DNA from: Gemmatimonadota bacterium
Lineage (GTDB): Bacteria; Gemmatimonadota; Gemmatimonadetes; Gemmatimonadales; Gemmatimonadaceae
DNA: 64,000 nucleotides
Reading direction: 5' to 3'
NCBI GenBank assembly: GCA_027307165.1
Contig: DAHUXM010000014.1
Location: 22,240-86,239, forward strand
Shown here: positions 61,816 to 64,000 of the stretch, one piece after another
Layout: each line of letters begins with the position of its first letter
How positions within the stretch are numbered: position 1 is the stretch's first letter
Notes under the pieces: model-generated
Databases searched by the model: none
Told to the model about the DNA's origin: nothing
What the model saw: the letters and a program-made list of their open reading frames with translations, nothing else
Made by a program: the position numbers and the translations under genes

Positions 61816-63054
61816 CTACGCCGCGATCGGCATCTCCATCTCATCCGCCGGCGGCTTCACCGCTACGCTCGGCTTGAACCAGAACAGGAATATCACGAAG
61901 ATCACCGCCGATCCAGTCGCCGGAATCAACCAGATCGATCTCCAGTCATGCGTGATCACTCCGTTCGCGCCAACAGTCTGATATGCCTGCACTACGAGCC
62001 CTGACAGCCACGAACCGATCACGTTGCCGATGCCGAGTGTAACGAACGCAATCAATCCCTGCGCCGCCGCACGGATCTTGAGAGTCGCCTGCTGATCGAC
62101 GTAGATCTGTCCGCTCACGAAGAAGAAATCGTAGCACACGCCGTGTACCAGGATGCCGGCGTACAGCATCCACACAGTCGGCCCCACGTTTCCAAAGGCA
62201 AAGAACGCGTACCGGATCGCCCACGCTGCCATGCCGAGCAGCATGATGCGCTTGATGCCAAGGCGTGTGAGAAACCACGGCAACAGCAGCATGAAGAAGA
62301 GCTCCGACCCCTGGCCCATCGTCATCTTCGCCGCGGCTCTTGCCATTCCGGCTTCGTTCAGGAACGCGTTCGTGAACGTGTAGTAGAACTGCAGCGGAAT
62401 CACGAGCAGGAACGATCCCACTACGAAAACCGTGAACGACTTGTCCTTGAACAACGACAGCGCGTCGAGACCAAGTACGTCTCGCGCGCGAAGCGGCTGG
62501 CCGGCAGCGTGCGGTGGCGTGTGCGGCAGCGTAAGCGAGAACAGGCCGAATAGCAGCGATGCACCGGCTGCGATCTTCATCGGAATCGCCGTGGACTCGA
62601 TCCCCATGAAGCTCACGAGCAGGCCGGCAACGATCCAGCCGATCGTCCCCAGTACTCGAATCTTCGGAAAATCGCGCGCCGGGTCTTCGATGTGATCGAA
62701 GCTGATGGAATTCGCGAGTGCCAGCGTCGGCATGAACGTCAGCGCGTAGATGATGAGCAGCACGTAGAACGGCACGAAGGCATGGAGCGTCGATACGTAA
62801 TACAGTACCACTCCGCCAACGATCAACAGAATCGCCATCACGCGCTCGGATGAGAAGAACCGATCCGCGATCATGCCGATGAAGAAAGGCGATATCATCG
62901 CCGCGATACCCATGCTCCCGTACGCCAGCCCGACTCTCGATCCACTGAACTTGAGCGTCTCGGTCAGATACGTTCCGGCTGTCACGTACCACGCGCCGTA
63001 AACGAAATACTCGAGAAACATCATCACCGATAGCTTGGCGCGCGTTGCCGTCAT
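61816..63054 (-). CDS. NupG/XapB-type nucleoside or sugar MFS permease
   Basis: 412 residues with twelve hydrophobic helices. LSVMMFLEYFVYGAWYVTAG, TETLKFSGSRVGLAYGSMGI and SPFFIGMIADRFFSSERVMA are typical of the nucleoside:H+ symporter family; FPKIRVLGTIGWIVAGLLVS and HGVCYDFFFVSGQIYVDQQA also fit. In Gemmatimonadota and Planctomycetota such proteins often sit in sugar-catabolism clusters, so a keto-sugar cargo is possible. Ends convergently with the Gfo/Idh/MocA gene. Confidence 0.9.
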   Translation of the reverse strand: MTATRAKLSVMMFLEYFVYGAWYVTAGTYLTETLKFSGSRVGLAYGSMGIAAMISPFFIGMIADRFFSSERVMAILLIVGGVVLYYVSTLHAFVPFYVLLIIYALTFMPTLALANSISFDHIEDPARDFPKIRVLGTIGWIVAGLLVSFMGIESTAIPMKIAAGASLLFGLFSLTLPHTPPHAAGQPLRARDVLGLDALSLFKDKSFTVFVVGSFLLVIPLQFYYTFTNAFLNEAGMARAAAKMTMGQGSELFFMLLLPWFLTRLGIKRIMLLGMAAWAIRYAFFAFGNVGPTVWMLYAGILVHGVCYDFFFVSGQIYVDQQATLKIRAAAQGLIAFVTLGIGNVIGSWLSGLVVQAYQTVGANGVITHDWRSIWLIPATGSAVIFVIFLFWFKPSVAVKPPADEMEMPIAA

Positions 63055-63167
63055 TAATGAATCCTGATCTTCAGAAGTATGTGACGATTTCTGTGGTGGC
63101 TACGTCGATATTAATGTGCCGAAATCCGGCGAGATCCGCCAATCCGCGTCCGTCATCCCCGTCGTGC

Positions 63168-63213
63168 GTCATTCCCAAGGCGCGGATGCATCCGCGCCCT
63201 ACAGCGGGATGAC
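63168..63213. repeat. Composite REP-like repeat, inverted copy
   Basis: On the minus strand it reads GTCATCCCGCTGTAGGGCGC then GGATGCATCCGCGCC and TTGGGAATGAC, nearly the same as the 42965-43008 copy. The inner 20-bp GGCGCGGATGCATCCGCGCC is a perfect palindrome. Located between the transporter and the isomerase-like gene. Confidence 0.8.
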
Positions 63214-63224
63214 GAAGATAGGCA

Positions 63225-64000
63225 CTAGAACTCCAATCCTCGCAAATACGCGTAGCTCGCCGCGATGCTCGCGAACGGATCCCTGGCATTGTCATGCTCC
63301 ACGAAGTAGTGCTCGATGCCAGCCTCTCGCGACTGTGCGAAGATGCCCTTCCAGTCGATCACACCCTTCCCCACATCCACCATCGTCTTCGCAGCGCTGC
63401 CGTCCATGTCCTTGACGTGCACCATCCTGAAGCGGCCCGGATACTTCCTGAAGTACGCCAGCGGATCACCGCCACCCTTCACGAGCCAGAAGATGTCCAT
63501 CTCCATCGCGACCAGCTTCGGATCGGTCCGGTCCAGTATCACGTCATAAGGACGCACGCCATCTATCGGTGCCAGCTCCGACTCGTGGTTGTGATATCCG
63601 ATGCTGATTCCCGATTGGCCTGCGATCTCACCCGCATGGTTGAGTACGTCGGCGGCCTTCCGGTAACCATCCAGCCCCGCCTTCTCGTCCGGAATGTTCG
63701 GGCATATGACGAACTTGTGCCCCAGCTGATGTGCTTCGTCCAGCACCCGGGGCAGGTCGTCGCGAACGCGCTCCATCGCAATGTGAGTGGACGGCGCTGC
63801 AAGGCCGTGCCGATCCAGTGCGGCCCTGAAGTCGGCGACGCTGTGCGAGCGGTACCCGGCCAGCTCGACCTCCTGATACCCGATCGACGCAACGCGCGCG
63901 AGCGATCCGTCCAGATCGTTGGTCAACGCATCGCGAATCGTGTAAAGCTGCACCCCGATCCTGCCAAGCTTGCGCGCCGGTAACATGCCGTACGCCCGCG
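63225..64000 (-). CDS. Sugar phosphate isomerase/epimerase (xylose-isomerase-like TIM barrel), 5' truncated
   Basis: 253 residues from an ATG at 63986, but the frame stays open to the window edge and relatives have a signal sequence before KLGRIGVQLYTIRDAL, so the true start is probably outside. The TIM-barrel metal site is visible: GISIGYHNHESELAPIDGVR, AMEMDIFWLVKGGGDPLAYF, RMVHVKDMDG and YFVEHDNARDPF. These enzymes isomerise or epimerise sugars, including 3-keto-sugars; that fits the cluster. Confidence 0.88.
   Translation of the reverse strand, partial: RAYGMLPARKLGRIGVQLYTIRDALTNDLDGSLARVASIGYQEVELAGYRSHSVADFRAALDRHGLAAPSTHIAMERVRDDLPRVLDEAHQLGHKFVICPNIPDEKAGLDGYRKAADVLNHAGEIAGQSGISIGYHNHESELAPIDGVRPYDVILDRTDPKLVAMEMDIFWLVKGGGDPLAYFRKYPGRFRMVHVKDMDGSAAKTMVDVGKGVIDWKGIFAQSREAGIEHYFVEHDNARDPFASIAASYAYLRGLEF

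Overview
The window reads as a chromosomal piece of a high-GC (about 60% by eye) Gram-negative, soil-type heterotroph. The mix of families suggests Gemmatimonadota: many Sec/TAT-exported enzymes, DUF4397/DUF4097-type surface proteins, HEAT-repeat proteins behind an ECF sigma factor, an AraC-like 'YVVFL...DARRP' regulator, a GspE-to-GspD secretion operon and Rhs proteins. This placement is inference from gene content; no rRNA or tRNA gene is visible.

Layout. 1-5.3 kb: end of an amino-acid permease, then exported sugar and ester enzymes (DUF1080 lipoprotein, TAT Gfo/Idh/MocA oxidoreductase, esterase) and an AhpD-like protein. 5.3-7.7 kb: an AAA+ DUF4143 ATPase whose start codon lies inside a perfect 20-bp inverted repeat and which is bracketed by an imperfect 36-bp direct repeat; then a lectin/lyase-like exported protein. 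8.2-25.9 kb: a coherent minus-strand block. A type II secretion operon (gspE-G-F-H-I-J-K-L-M-C-like-D, nearly every junction overlapping) ends in a sigma-54 enhancer-binding protein. Next comes a 2124-residue Sec-exported Rhs/YD-repeat protein with a sigma-54-like promoter and two strong palindromes upstream, then a HExxH protein. The operon itself also has a TGGC-N7-TTGC element upstream. 26.5-30.2 kb: an HTH regulator, a second, 5'-truncated Rhs tip with an overlapping small membrane protein, and a frameshifted periplasmic-protein pseudogene.

30.2-45 kb: fused PabB-PabC (apparently starting at ATA), an NmrA-like remnant, an M23 peptidase, small exported proteins, a degenerate metallo-beta-lactamase-fold protein, an IS256-type transposase remnant, an M28 peptidase, a DHFR-like protein, a DUF4397 lipoprotein, a GntR-slipin operon with a clear promoter/operator, REP-like repeats and a class III aminotransferase. 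45-57.8 kb: a 50-residue membrane protein missed by length cut-offs, DinB, an alpha/beta hydrolase, penicillin acylase, an ECF sigma / anti-sigma / HEAT / HEAT operon, a PAS protein, an APC permease and a class V aminotransferase. 57.9-64 kb: a sugar-oxidation cluster (GMC oxidoreductase, TAT gluconate-2-dehydrogenase-subunit-3-like partner, Gfo/Idh/MocA oxidoreductase, NupG-type transporter, xylose-isomerase-like protein). It resembles glucoside 3-dehydrogenase loci and may cooperate with the DUF1080 and Gfo/Idh/MocA genes at the left edge.

The most interesting hypothesis is that the 8-26 kb block is one sigma-54-controlled export system: a dedicated type II secretion machine, its own activator and a giant Rhs substrate. 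This is inferred from gene order, promoter-like elements, palindromes and the Sec signal; nothing in the sequence proves secretion.
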